DNA from: Plectrocnemia conspersa
Taxonomy: Eukaryota; Arthropoda; Insecta; Trichoptera; Polycentropodidae
Assembly (NCBI GenBank): GCA_009617715.1
Contig: VTFK01000191.1
Location: 62,001-126,000, forward strand
Direction: 5' to 3'
Length of the DNA: 64,000 nt
The notes below the pieces were generated by a model. It worked only from the letters and a program-made list of their open reading frames with translations, did no database searches and had not been told where the DNA came from. Of the stretch, positions 28,188 through 39,835 are shown piece by piece. The translations under genes were made by a program, and so were the position numbers. How positions within the stretch are numbered: the stretch's first letter is position 1; the number at the start of each line of letters is the position of its first letter.

Positions 28188-30881
28188 TTTTAAAATTAAC
28201 CAAATCATGTTTAATTGATTCAATAAATTATTGCTTAACAATACAAAAATATGTTACATAAAAATAAAACATTAATGATCTAAACGTGCTAAAAGACATC
28301 GACGATCGGTTAAGAAACAAACCCGAGTGCCTTCAAATAAACAATAAATTTTATTTATATCGTATTATTCAAATGAAATATATATTTTTATTTATTATAG
28401 TATAATATGTAGCATAGAATGCAGGTGTAAAATAATATCACGACAGGTTGCCAAGTGAAATATGTGCAAGTCAAACAAAGAACTCAGTGGGCAGCTACAA
28501 GGCAATGCAATTTATTGTTAATCGTATTATCATAATTTCAAACTAATTTATTATAATATGTTTGACTATATAAAATCATTATATGAAAGTCAGCCTGTTA
28601 AAGGTCAATAGTAGTGATTTTGTGAAAACGTTAAAACGGAAAGTTCACGCTTCTTCAGCTGTGAAAGTTATATATCGTATATAATATTAATGTAGTAGTA
28701 ATCTATTGTAGTAGTAATGATTAATGATCATTAAAAACTTGTTATTGAACGGCTATTAATAAGCCACTTCAACCCTTTTATTGCCACCATTAATGAATGA
28801 TTGAAATCAAAGTGTAATTATTCAATCAACAGAATATTACCAATCGTTTATTAATTAATTATTGTAAATTGAAAATAAAGTAATGAATACTTGAAAAAAT
28901 AGATTAATAATTAACTTACAAGTTTATCCTCTAAATTTATGTTTAAATTGAATAATTTATTGAAAATTTTTAACCTTTGCTAATTAATCAAATAATAGCA
29001 ATTTATTTATATTTTTACTAGCAAAACCTACCTTGAAGCCCGGGCTCGCTGTAAAAAATATTTTTTGTGTATTTCAAATGAATTACGCATAGTAAAACTC
29101 TTAAGCTTGGCCAAAAAAATAACAGCAAGCTGCTATTGTGATCAGCTAGATCATTTTCACAAGAAAATAAAAAATAGCCCTGCACTTATCAACAGAAATT
29201 GAATAACACGACAATGCACATCCACATTTGGCGAAATTGCCCTCGACGAAATCAAGGAACTTACCTAGAATATTTTATCCCATCCACTTTATTCTTCAGA
29301 CCTTGTTCCTTTCAACTACCGTTTATTTTGATCAATAAAACACTTCCTAGGTGGAAGAAAATTAAAATGCATATGATATAAAAAGAGGCTATCGAAAATT
29401 TTTTTCATCATCATCTAATGCTAATGGAATTTAAAAATCACCGAAAGATGGGAAAATGTAAATAAGAATAAACATTAAACGTGATTTTTTTCATTAAAAA
29501 ATCGACATTGATTTTGAGATTGCCTAATATAAATATTATGATAAATATATATTTATTTATAGAATGCTAAAAATCAATAAAACTACATGAAGTATTTGCT
29601 AATTTAAAATATATATGAAAATATTGATTTTATAAGTTTATAATTATATAACACTAAAAATATTTATTGCGATTTAATTTTTCCGCAAAAGCAAATCAAA
29701 TATTTTTTATTAAATTGCTGATAAATTCAACATAAGTCAATTATATTATTGGATACTATTTTTTAATCTAGAAGAAAATTGATTACTTTATCACTTCATT
29801 TTAATAAAAACATACTTCAAATAGACAACAAAATAATCAATATTATAAACGCTATATTTAGATGATGGTTTTAAAGGTAAGATATGAACTATAAAAAGCA
29901 AATGGCAAATGGTAAATACAATCAAGCAAATTTTAGACTGATTGTATTTACTAAAATGAAATCTATATAGTTAATTTTAATATGTTTTAAATAAAAGTTA
30001 TTTCCTAATTAATTATTTCATATACGATAAATAATATTTTATCTAAATATTAGTTTTAAAGATTATTTTTTTAATAATTTGTCTAATTGTCTAATAAAAA
30101 AAACATATACATATGTATATAAAATATACCACAAATATAAAAATATGCTAATATAAATTAGGTCTTATTGTAAAATAAAAAAATATTTAAAATATTTATT
30201 TTCAAGTATTTTCATATAATTTACTGAAAATATTTTAAAATAAAGTATTTTTTAAAGAGTTATTTAATTCATTGATAAGACTACATCTTATTCACTTAGT
30301 TTTAAAAATAAAATACACGAGGCTTAAGCAAGTGTACCTACTCAAAAGTAATCTAGCCTTCATATTATTTACTAAATTGAAAATCATTATCGTGTAATTT
30401 ATTTAAAATATTTTAAAATGAAGGTCTTCTTTAAGCTCCTATTTTATAATTCCATGCTATATGAAATCTTGTATATATTGATTTAATTCAATTTTAATTA
30501 AAATTTTGTAATGGAGGTTTTACAAAGCTAATGTTTATTTATTTCATATAGAAATAATTTTTTTTAACAAATGCATTTAAAAGTAAATCAAATATTTTAT
30601 CACTATATAGTTTATTTAAAATATTTTGTAATAAAGATATTAAAAGATAAATTGTTATATGATAAGTCTACTTAAAAGTAGTCTGATCTTATATTCAATT
30701 TAATTTAATATAATGAACTCAAAGCTCTTAGTTTTATATAAATTATACCAAACACTACTAAACATGAACTATGCTAACGTAATTGATTAGAAAATAGGCT
30801 AATACAATAATTTCCAACCTTGAAAGTAACCAACCGTTGTTGTTGTTTAGTGAAAACATAGATTGTCAAATTAAAACTCAC

Positions 30882-31032
30882 CAATAGCACTTCTTGTGAT
30901 GTTGCTCTTGTCCTCTTCGACCACTCCATCCTCCTGCTGGCTTTCAGCTTCAGCTACCTCACATCCGATTCCTCGCATCGTCCATGTGCACACAACCAAC
31001 CACAACACGACCGCAACATTATGAAAACGCAT
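30882..31032 (-). CDS. First coding exon of a secreted or membrane protein (signal peptide)
   Basis: On the minus strand an ATG at 31032-31030 opens 50 codons plus one base, ending at a consensus donor (attg|gtgagt, GT at 30881-30880). The peptide begins MRFHNVAVVLWLVVCTW, a classic signal peptide with a basic start and a hydrophobic core at residues 5-18; cleavage is likely near residues 21-24 (GIGC). After that comes an acidic stretch (residues 25-41, rich in Glu and Asp) and an N-glycosylation sequon NIT at residues 44-46. GC content is far above the flanks. The following exons would lie at lower coordinates but I could not identify them, so the intron is probably long. The family is not recognised. 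The region upstream (to about 31400) is also CpG-enriched and holds a TCAGTG initiator-like site on the same strand at 31258-31253, suggesting the promoter is close. Confidence 0.65.
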
Positions 31033-31420
31033 TTTCACTCTATGTTCCAATGAATGTACAGCCTATCTTCCCCTGATCCTCTTTGACATTGTAATAATCC
31101 CTTAACACAACAACAACCAAATTCACACACAGTTCACATCGTTCCAAATTTGTGTTATTCGATGGTTCTCGGTGCGCGATTTCACATTCGGTGCTCGGTA
31201 TGTTTGTAAATATACATATTTAATGAAGAGAATGTCCCACCGCTGGTAGGTACACTGAAAGACCAACAACTTTTACCGCGAAACGATTCGACAAGCGTTA
31301 CGCTGTGCTCTCACTGGAGCTGCTTGAGCCATACTAAATGTCAATGAGCAGTGTGCCAGTTGTGCCGAGGCTGTTGGAGGGGTATCAATCTCGGTTCGCG
31401 GACGTCCAAGGGTTTTACCG
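31033..31420 (-). promoter_or_regulatory. Probable promoter and 5' UTR of the signal-peptide gene
   Basis: This 390-bp stretch directly upstream of the minus-strand ATG is much richer in G, C and CG dinucleotides than its surroundings. On the minus strand it contains TCAGTG at 31258-31253, which fits the arthropod initiator consensus (TCAGT, start at the A). I see no clear TATA box or downstream promoter element. The assignment rests on position and composition. Confidence 0.35.
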
Positions 31421-34400
31421 AGGTTTTATTAACGTATTTACCATTTTTCTGCGAATAATAATCGAAAAAAAGCGCAAAAATACACTCGAACTGTATTGTT
31501 ACTAGCGTCTCCTTGACAATATTTTTTTAGATATGATAGATTTTGTTTTTTAAATTATATTATATGTTTTGCTGTCGATTTTTTTTTAAATCGGAATATA
31601 TTTTTATATAATAACTATGATAATAAATATATTTGCTGCAAAAATAAGCAATATAACAAAAAAATGCAATATTTTTTAAGAACAAAAATATTACACTGAA
31701 AAATCATATTTATAAAATAAAGACCAAAACAAACATTAAACTGATTTTAAAATGTAAACCAATTTATTATAATCTGATAAAAAATAAATTATTTCTTTAA
31801 AAAGCATTATAATATAATTAAAATTTTAAAATACAATATTTAAAAAAAATGTTGGTATTTAGAAAACGATACCTTACTGAAAATACTAGTGCTGATTGAG
31901 CTTGCGATTTTATATATACTAATATTGTTATGTAAAATGTTTCGATTCTTTTTTATTAACATATTTTTTGAGGGTTCGAGCAAATAAAAATATGATAATA
32001 CCAACTCGACTCAAGAATAATTCTAACAATAGAATATAGAGCTCGGGACATAATCATTTGTCCTGAGACGTTAATCAATCGTAATCACCCATAAACACAA
32101 AAAAACTTATATGTTAAAAGGATACGCAATAAACAATGCTTTCTACCCTTCGCAAAAAGGACTATTGCCATGTAACCTGTTGTAAACAATCGCCGAAAGT
32201 GGCGTAAGTTGGTCTAAAATGTGATGCAATTGGCGCACCGACATCCTCATCTGCAATTCACACAAACTGTCGCGAAACAGCATTATAAAATATGTAACAC
32301 TTAGTCAAAGGGAGACAGACGGGTAGAAAAAGAGAGAAAGAGAGAAGCAAATGCAAGAACTTTACTTTATTTTATCCACTCTAATAACCAGCAAAACTTA
32401 CAACCAATTAACTGTGATTCTAAATGTATAGCACAACGGCAGGTATTTAAAAAATTATAGCTTAAGATATTTCATGAAGCGTTGATGCTACAATATAGAG
32501 CTTATTTTTATTTATCTCCAATTATATATTAAACCGTATATATTATAAATAAATTACTACGTTACATCATCAATCCATTGCCATCTTCATCGACAACGCT
32601 TATCCAACCTTCCATGAAATTTTGCTTCAAAGTATTCATTATTAAATAGGTTAACTACACTAATGTATATAGTTACATATATATATATACTTTTATTTTT
32701 TGCTTATAATATAAAACATAGTTCAAAACCCCTGCAATACGCTGCACACCTTACACTCTTACTATTATATCTACAATGGAAACTTGAAGAAAAACATATT
32801 ATCTATTTAGAATAAATTATTTATTTTATGTAATATTTTTTTTCATAATATTTTATATTTTTAAATTGCTATATGTGTCATAGTTAGATGCAATAGGTGC
32901 ACATGCACCGGACTCAAGGTGAAGGGGCCCCTGAAATAACCGATGAAAAATAATAAAATTTTAATTCAAATGTCGATACATTTTTTGGTGCTGTGTAAAA
33001 ATTAATATTTTTCTCATCTTCAAGAACACGGTAGGAAATTTTATTTTATGTTTTTTTGTTACTTATTTTTGCTGGTACAAGGTGCTTATTAAAGGCCAAT
33101 TTAATAAATTTGCTATGTTAACAATTATATGAAATAAAGAAAGGATTGAAAGTGGCTAATCAAATATTAAATAAATTATAGATTTATCTGTACTTTTTCT
33201 TTGTTGAAAAAAATTTACAATAAATAGAACGAGCATTAAAAAAAAATGCTTCGATAGACCATTGAATCAAATCGTGGTACTTTAAAATTACTATTAATAA
33301 CAGGTTTTGATAGAAAAAAATCCTAGAAGCAAATTATTTGCCTGAAAAATGTATAAAATATATTTTAAATATGTTCTTAGATCAACCAGGATTAACATAA
33401 AAAATAGCATCAAATACTTCAAAGGTATTGAACCTTTCATTTTACCCAATTAGTAATCTTTTCATAAGCTATATGTCAATTAAATGTTCACAATAATTGT
33501 ATAGTATGTACATATGTTTTATTGCTATTTTTCTAGAAAATATAACTTTACATAGGTCACGAAAGATTTTTGAAATAATATTTTTTATAATTAAAAATAC
33601 AGTTGGTGTAATATTTTTGATTATTCAATTCGACTCAAATTAACCGCAAAAAACAACATGGCGATCATCATCACCTCACGTTCGATGGCCATCTTAAATC
33701 AATTTGCAATCTCTCCGTTGCAAAACGCAAAGAAAGTTGCATTTCACGTAAAGATGGTATTTTTGCGGTACGTTTTTGCGACCAAGCACCGTGTCGGCGA
33801 TATGAAAAACCCATGAAATATTTTCTTTTCAAGAATCATCAGCGTTAAATGTATAAAAAAAATTACGCAAGCTGGCAGTTTCCGTCTGCATATCAGTTTG
33901 TTGCCGTTTTTCATTATTTCTTCTTCGCGCACACAGCGTTTCAAAACGGAAAGACGTAATGCATAACGTATATGTATACGTTTTTTTACTAACACAGAAA
34001 TTATTGTTAGCAAAAATCGTATGTAACGTGCAATTTATATAATAAACAAACGCCAGAGTTGCGGTCATGGCGTTTGAAAGTTTGCAATTTAATATGCCGC
34101 TGAATATGCTTGTGTTAATTTTATTTTTGCATCGTGACGATTTGGTGAAATTGAATATTTGCATGTTGTGAACATAACTGGTGTATTAATTTTAGAAGGC
34201 TATAAAAAACGCCATTATGAAAACCACATATGAATTACCAGTACAAAAAATGCAATAAAGTAATGGGTATAATTCACACGTTAACTCACAAATTAGGTTT
34301 ATAATATACAATTATGAAAATAAATTAATGTTTTTTATATTTATTTATCTGGGTTGATGCTAAGAACAAAATACATTATTTCATATTTTTAATGGATTTT

Positions 34401-34691
34401 TTTACATTTTACTGTACTATATTATAAATTAATTAAACGAATAACCCTGATAATAATTTTGCTGCAAATTAAAACAACAGTTTTTCTATTCCTTCAAAAA
34501 TACACAAAATATAAAAAATTAAATGCATGAACTTATATGTTTTAAATATGTTTTGACCGGAAAGCGTTCCAGTACGATTTGTTATAAAATATGTTAAAAT
34601 TTGTTTGAGTTTATTAAAATAGTCACCGTCACCACAATTTTAAACAGCACACTGCACAACCCAACTACTACAACGCAATAAATAAAATAAA
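31421..34691. other. Intergenic region; GC-richer patch at 33640-34170
   Basis: Mostly AT-rich. A fragment near 32890-32935 (gtgcacatgcacc, ggggcccctga) looks like a transposon end. The patch 33640-34170 is less AT-biased and contains short frames on both strands (for example 33658-33816 on +, 52 codons, and 33829-34164 on -, 111 codons). None has splice or domain support, so I do not call a gene. It may be regulatory DNA. Confidence 0.4.
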
Positions 34692-35335
34692 TGGTGATCC
34701 AATTCGAGTTTCCTATGTTGGTAGTACTGTAAATCAGACAGCTGTCAATAATCACGCGTATTCAACGTGTCAAATGTTAGTTTTCAACAACATATTTATA
34801 AAATGGATCGCTTAACCACGGCTCAACGCATTAAAATTGTTCAATTGTTTTATATAAATAACAACTCTGAACAAACTGCGTATCGAAATTTACAGGAATA
34901 TTATGGTCGATTTTATTGTCGTACTGAGCGAACAATTCACAACGTAGTGGAACAATTTGAAGGGACTGGAATAAGGCCTGTGCATCATCATGGCGTCCGT
35001 TCAGCTGAGAAAATTTCTGCTGTAAGTGAAAGTATGGCCAAATACTCGGAATTGTCGATTCGTCGGCATTCTACATGCTAGGAAAGTGATTGTGGTCAGG
35101 CGGCGTCATTGCACCTTACTTGTTTGAAAACAATGAGGTTCAGACTGTAACGGTCAATGGTGAGCGATATAGGCTCATGAAAACCGATTAATTTTGGCAC
35201 GAAATCGAAGATATTGCTATGGAAGACATGTGATTCCGACAAGACGGCGCAACTTGCCACACATTGGATGCAACATTGAACGTTTTGCATGAAAACTTCC
35301 GCCATGATCGTGCGATTAAACGCCGTTAGATTATT
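34692..35335 (+). mobile_element. Internally deleted mariner-like element with broken transposase
   Basis: The left end (gatccaattcgagtttcctat, 34697 onward) matches the end of the minus-strand copy at 48400-48420. An ATG at 34803 opens 92 codons. MDRLTTAQRIKIVQLFY is the N-terminal helix-turn-helix domain of an insect mariner-like transposase family (family trait: E-x-R-x-x-I-V-x-L-Y, then a second helix-turn-helix and a SIRRRS motif; here SIRRHS at about residue 86). The frame then hits a deletion. The downstream DNA still encodes WSGGVIAPYLF, VTVNGERYR and FRQDGATCHT (the second catalytic-aspartate block), broken by stops. The first catalytic block lies in the missing part, and the right terminus was not found. 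Confidence 0.8.
34803..35081 (+). pseudogene. Truncated mariner-like transposase, N-terminal domain only
   Basis: 92 codons from ATG to TAG. The DNA-binding half is intact: two helix-turn-helix segments at about residues 1-45 and 48-86, with the conserved TERTIHNVVEQF stretch in the second. The catalytic domain is lost to an internal deletion that fuses the SIRRHS motif region to out-of-frame DNA. Full members of this family run to roughly 350 residues. If expressed, it would be a DNA-binding-only fragment, but nothing suggests it is maintained by selection. Confidence 0.7.
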
Positions 35336-37777
35336 TTTGTATGGTTTTGTTTTGTATGGTTCTGATTTATCTAACGCCTTCGGTAAGTCGTTATTAACTA
35401 AAACTAAAGGATGTCTAGCAAAACCATATCATATTACACCCACCAAAATCATTGTTTAGTTTACTAGTAGTTCTGCTCTTATTTCGTCCGTTCTGAACTC
35501 AAACATTAAATGTTCTTATTTGCTTATTTTCCAGCTACAATTTAGTAGCCCGATTTAAAGAAAATTCGATAAAAAATAATACGAGTTCGATGTTACCAAA
35601 ATACGGACTAAAAAATGCATGGTAAATACTAACATAAATATAATAAAATTACATTTTTATTGGAAAAACTTTAATAATTAACTGCAAATATTTTTTATGA
35701 AACCAAAACTAAAATTTATTTTATTTTATTTTAAATTTTTATATTTCAACTGATTTATTTGACAATATTTACAATTAAATTCATTTTTTTCCCAATTGAA
35801 TGCTCTTCAATAGACAACGGCTTCGTCCGCCGCGTTGTCTATGGTCTCCGACATGTGCGGTGCAGAGTGAGGGGCGCGGGGAGCGGGTGAGGTTGTCAAT
35901 GGATCGAGGAGGGTGCTGACAGGTGAGCTTTCTCACTATTTCGCTCACATATTTTACATTTTACAACAGCAAATCTCACCAAATTGAATTTGAACGTTTT
36001 ATATATTTCAATGAGGCTCCAGAGAAACCTAAAACCAGCCAATTGCGATATCGATTTACAACTTTTCTTTATGAGTGCGAGCCATGTCAATAATAAAGGA
36101 ATGTTTAACCAAAACAAAAATCTATTTTCGGTTTGTTTTGTAAACAAGGTTTGGCTTGCGGGGATTTTGTTAAGAAAAATGGAAGTTTGTGATGAGAGCC
36201 TCATATCAGAGTTGCCAGATAAAAAAATCAACTTTTGCAATAATTAAATTAATTGTGCAATTTTAATATTTTAATGTTATTATTTAGAGATCGACAGAAA
36301 CTGAAATCTGAGCCATATCTCATGTCTCAATATCTGCCAGAGTAATTAAAATAATCTTAATATACAATTGTAAAGCATATTGCTATACAACACTGCCAAT
36401 GTTCCTAAATTATTAAATGCTTCGGTCATCTCATGCCTTAAAATTATTTCCTGGCTGCTATAAACCCTTGGGTCGCAGTCAAAATAATTTTCATACATCA
36501 TTCGTGCGAAACGCTGTTTTTAATGAATTAAGAAATGAGTTTTTTATACATATACTTATCCTGTTACTTCATAAAATATGATGAACATATCGATTAATAT
36601 CTAAAGTTTTTGTTTTCAATTCAAAAAAGTTAGAATATGTGTCGGACATTTGATGTAAATTATAAAAAACATTCTGCCATACAAAAGACGTGATAAATCA
36701 AAATGTATGACAAATCGATGGTAGCGCTGCAGTGGCGAAAATTAGAAACACCAATAATTTGAAAAATATTTAGTTTTAATATATCTACAAATGTTTTTAA
36801 GCAAACATCAAGAGATGTCGTTAGTTCAAGATTTTAATATTCCGTTAGCAATTTTCAACCCTAACATATATGAAACAACTGTGATGAAAAGTTCAATAGT
36901 GGAGGACGGCTAGGTCCGTTATCCGCACCTGGTGTTCTTTCGCCATGACACCTAGAAACGTCAAATGCAGTAAAAGAGTTTAATGCTTTCAAATTGAAGT
37001 TGGGAAACTACCAATGTCCGGACTCAAAGGGGTCTGCCTAAAGATCTCATCTAATGTGAAGGCCGTCGATTTCACAGGGTGTGAATGGAAAACTTGCTTT
37101 ATTCCATTTAAAAAAACTTGTTTACTAACATCTTATGGATTGTGTAAATATAGAAATCAATCAGTGGTAATTTTTTTTTACGTAACGTCATTTCTTCCTG
37201 ATATATTATGTACTGAAATAATGCAAATATACTTGCTGCCCTTAATTGTCCTCATATTGCAAGTTAAGCGGCAAGAAGTTTTATTTTGTGCTGCTGTGTT
37301 TCGGAATTCGCTTCGGATGGCAGAATTCCTTTATGAAAATACCATATTCCTGAGTCTTTCCATTATTCAATATGTATTATTAATTCACAAACAGCATAAA
37401 AAAACATAAATATGTAATTTTTCTCTTTTCGGTAATTTGTATGTGATTTTTTTCTATCATGTGTCCATAAAAATGCACTAAACATATGTACTCCTTATAC
37501 CCTGCTATCAAGTTATGGACTCGACAATAAAAAATAACATTTTTAATATCTTTCTATTTCACCGTCGGCATACTTTCTATGCACTTACCTATAGTTTCTT
37601 GAATTCCTGGATTATTGCTTTTTTATTAATTATACCTTTCAATTATCATTTCTGTTGCAAATCCTCTATTCATAATCAGATTTATATCCATTGAATACTG
37701 ATATGTTTTAGAATTGAGGTGTAATTAGGATTATTTATGAACCAGCCCTTCGATTATGGCAGCAAATTTGTATTTTG
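35336..37777. other. Intergenic region; GC-rich patch at 35810-35930
   Basis: The notable part is 35810-35930: a 10-bp perfect inverted repeat (atagacaacg 35810-35819 and cgttgtctat 35833-35842), then a G-rich run and a consensus donor cag|gtgagc at 35923. This could be a non-coding first exon for the PIH1-family gene, whose first coding exon begins one base after an acceptor at 38436. A 131-codon frame at 37014-37409 has no domain or splice support and is not called. Confidence 0.35.
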
Positions 37778-38038
37778 CTATACCAGTCTAACGAAGAAGG
37801 TGTTTTCCCCTTTCCAAGATAATCTGTATGGAATTTCACCTTCAAACGAATTGCAATTAATCCATTGGTATCCAAGAAACCTGTAAATATGTAAAAAAAA
37901 AAAACAACTCATTAAAAGCAAACTACTTATTCTTACGTATTTTTATAATTTAAATGAACAGTTATATCGCTAAAAATACTTAATTAGACAACCAATTCTC
38001 ATTTCAAACTCAGGTACAGGTCTTCCATTTGAGTCCAT
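37778..38038 (-). CDS. Tentative two-exon small ORF, antisense to the PIH1 gene's upstream region
   Basis: On the minus strand, ATG at 38038-38036 opens 19 codons plus two bases (MDSNGRPVPEFEMRIGCLI). A GT donor at 37979 and a strong acceptor (long T run, then acatatttacag, AG at 37882-37881) define a 99-bp intron. Joined in phase, the second exon (37880-37778) reads KFLGYQWINCNSFEG and continues EIPYRLSWKGENTFFVRLV to TAG, for about 53 residues. Both halves look protein-like and stay in frame across the intron, which favours coding. The start is uncertain, since an in-frame TAG lies just upstream, so this may be the last two exons of something longer. A second frame of the downstream exon is also open to 37735. 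No family is recognised. Confidence 0.3.
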
Positions 38039-38059
38039 TAAACACTATTTTATTTCTTA

Positions 38060-38095
38060 AATCATATAAACGTTGAAAATCATATAAACGTTGAA
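38060..38095. repeat. Two-copy tandem repeat
   Basis: The unit aatcatataaacgttga occurs twice in a row just upstream of the PIH1 gene. It is too short to infer a function. Confidence 0.6.
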
Positions 38096-38437
38096 GGTTA
38101 CATCATTACATTGTTATAAAAGATAACCGAGCATTTCCACTGCGACTAAAAATATGCTACGACAAATTCTAAAATTTATTTAAAGTCATGAATTTCACAA
38201 AAAAATCTTTATTTAATTTCTTGATATGAATCTTACAAATTACTAAACTAACATATTTATATTATTACACTTATTTGTCAGCCTCGTATTTTAGAATAAA
38301 TAGATTCATCACTCTAAATATTTGCTTTAAAAAAACGGTGATTATATATCTCGAGATGACTGGTAGAAACCTGTTATAAGCAATTAACGCTACTGATCAA
38401 ACATACTTACACCTGATATACTCATTACTTTTATAGA

Positions 38438-39554
38438 ATGGACGCCTCATACAATCCCGAGAATGCTCATCGACAACCACCCACCTTAGGTATGAGGGGT
38501 CCTAAGGGATACAAACTCTTTAAAAATCCTCCACAACCACACATGTGCATACAGGATTCGATTAAGGGCACTTCGGAGAAGCTATACATCAACGTCATGA
38601 GTTGGAAGCAAATTGGCAATACAAAGCAATGTGCCGACCTTATTCCGCTCTATGGTGGCATGCAGGTTAGTGTTCTTATCATAGTAATAATATCGTATAC
38701 TTGATAATATTGTATTTAAAATATTTAGATCCAACACGGTTGCATGCCAAACTGCAACAGACCTCCACTCACAGTCTTCGCCGTCATGGTGAATCCTGAA
38801 ATATTAAAAGTCAACGGAAAGAATGCCCCTAATCCAGACGTACAAATATTTATTTTTTGTTTGATTTTTATTTTACTAAACGAATATTATATTAATTTGA
38901 TGATGATTTCAGGAACGTGATGCGTTGGTGGGTCTTTTGTGCGAGTTTGTCGAAGCTATGAATCCCGGTTTGCAGTTGACGAGGCAGCCTATTATATTGA
39001 AAGACAGGGATTTAGCCGGCGAATTGAAAGACGTGTGGCACGCCGTTCAGCTTCAGCGCGAGAGGGAAAAGTTGAAGAGTCAAGAAGCGACTAACGAAGT
39101 GACGCATAAGATATACCATATCGATGGACCCCCTGAGCGAGATCCGAATGCTCCCAATGTTTCCAATCATGCTCCGCCGAAGGTGAACGATAACGAATCC
39201 GAAAACAATACGAAGAATCAGAACATCGTCAACAATTTGAACAATTCTAACATTGAATATAACATTCAACAGGAGATACTGGCTCTCGAAAGAGCACAAA
39301 ATGAACAACTTGCTTTGAACAATATGCATCCGAGTACGACGCAGCAGATACGTAATGAAGGGATCGATAAAAACGGAGACTCTCAAATGAATAATCATTC
39401 TAATGTTAGTACTGAACCGTCGAAAAGTGATAAATCAAAGCTTAACTCCACTACGAAATTATTTTCATTCACTAAAAATAAATCCAGTAACAAAACTTCT
39501 GATGAAGATCAAATTGACGATGATATGCAAAAAAAAGTGGGTCTAAATTGTTAG
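38438..39554 (+). CDS. PIH1-domain protein (R2TP/axonemal dynein assembly co-chaperone family)
   Basis: Three coding exons: 38438-38665, 38729-38839 and 38913-39554. The introns (63 and 73 bp) are GT-AG and phase 0. Residues about 34-190 follow the PIH1-domain pattern: PHMCIQDSIKGTSEKLYINV, then VFAVMVNPEILK, then ALVGLLCEFVEAMNPGL, then RQPIILKDRDLAG. PIH1 proteins act with HSP90 and R2TP-type complexes in assembling large complexes, including cytoplasmic preassembly of axonemal dyneins. Which subfamily this is (PIH1D1, PIH1D2 or another) cannot be settled by eye. The N-terminal 30 residues and the long Asn/Ser/Asp/Lys-rich C-terminus look disordered. The ATG lies 2 bp after an acceptor-like ttttatag, so an upstream non-coding exon is likely. 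The product is 326 aa as read; a run of eight A at 39529-39536 appears to cut the frame early (see the next entry). Confidence 0.8.
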
Positions 39555-39835
39555 ATAATTCGGTCGAGAATAAAAATTTTCATCAATCCGACAAGTTCAT
39601 TGAAAATTCTAATCAAATAAATTTAACAAATAATAAAACGCTTACTGTTTTAATCGATGATAACAAAGACATACCGTTTGTTGATGAATATCATGAAAAT
39701 GATCGAAACGATATCATTTGTAAGAATGAAAACGTAGTCGATAATATGCTTCAAAGCCTGAATTTGAACAAAACCGATACTCAAATGTCTAACTTTGATC
39801 AAAAGAAAGTGCCCTTGCCTCCTCAAAAGTCATAG
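39537..39835 (+). pseudogene. Shifted-frame C-terminal continuation of the PIH1 gene
   Basis: Right after the A8 run (39529-39536), the frame one base over stays open for about 95 codons to TAG 39833-39835. Its composition (Asn, Asp, Lys, Ser; for example NLTNNKTLTVLIDDNKD and ending KVPLPPQKS) continues the tail of the upstream frame, while the annotated frame stops at TAG 39552-39554. With one more A (or two fewer) the two would join into a protein of about 420 residues. A sequencing or assembly indel is the likeliest cause. A true disabling mutation, a natural length polymorphism, or ribosomal slippage on the A run are alternatives. Labelled here as a broken extension, not as a separate gene. 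Confidence 0.6.

Larger units (their letters stand above)
17508..30881. other. Long gene-poor region (probable introns and intergenic DNA)
   Basis: There is no convincing coding exon on either strand. If the signal-peptide exon at 30882-31032 (- strand) is real, part of this is its first intron. The region holds a decayed mariner remnant at 20270-20840 (- strand), a foldback-family fragment at 21060-21240, another mariner remnant at 26880-27250 (+ strand) and a small inverted-repeat relic at 28137-28187. The rest is AT-rich filler with long A/T runs. Confidence 0.5.

Noticed and set aside
31972..31990. gagggttcgagc word resembling a tRNA T-arm
   Set aside because: No matching acceptor stem, D-arm or anticodon arm around it on either strand.
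33829..34164. 111-codon minus-strand frame
   Set aside because: No recognisable domain, no start context or splice sites, overlapping frames on both strands in a GC-richer patch. More likely non-coding, so only mentioned within the regional entry.
35896..36247. Overlapping frames of 114 and 87 codons on opposite strands
   Set aside because: They mirror each other over the same DNA without splice or domain support; at most one could be real and neither shows a coding signature.
37014..37409. 131-codon plus-strand frame
   Set aside because: The composition drifts to AT-rich hydrophobic filler, no family is recognised and the flanks look like decayed repeat. Length alone is not enough.
39537..39560. 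Tiny GT-AG intron (gtgggtctaaattgttag) as the explanation for the PIH1 frame change
   Set aside because: At 18 bases it is far below workable intron size and would not restore a phase consistent with the downstream frame better than a one-base indel in the A run.
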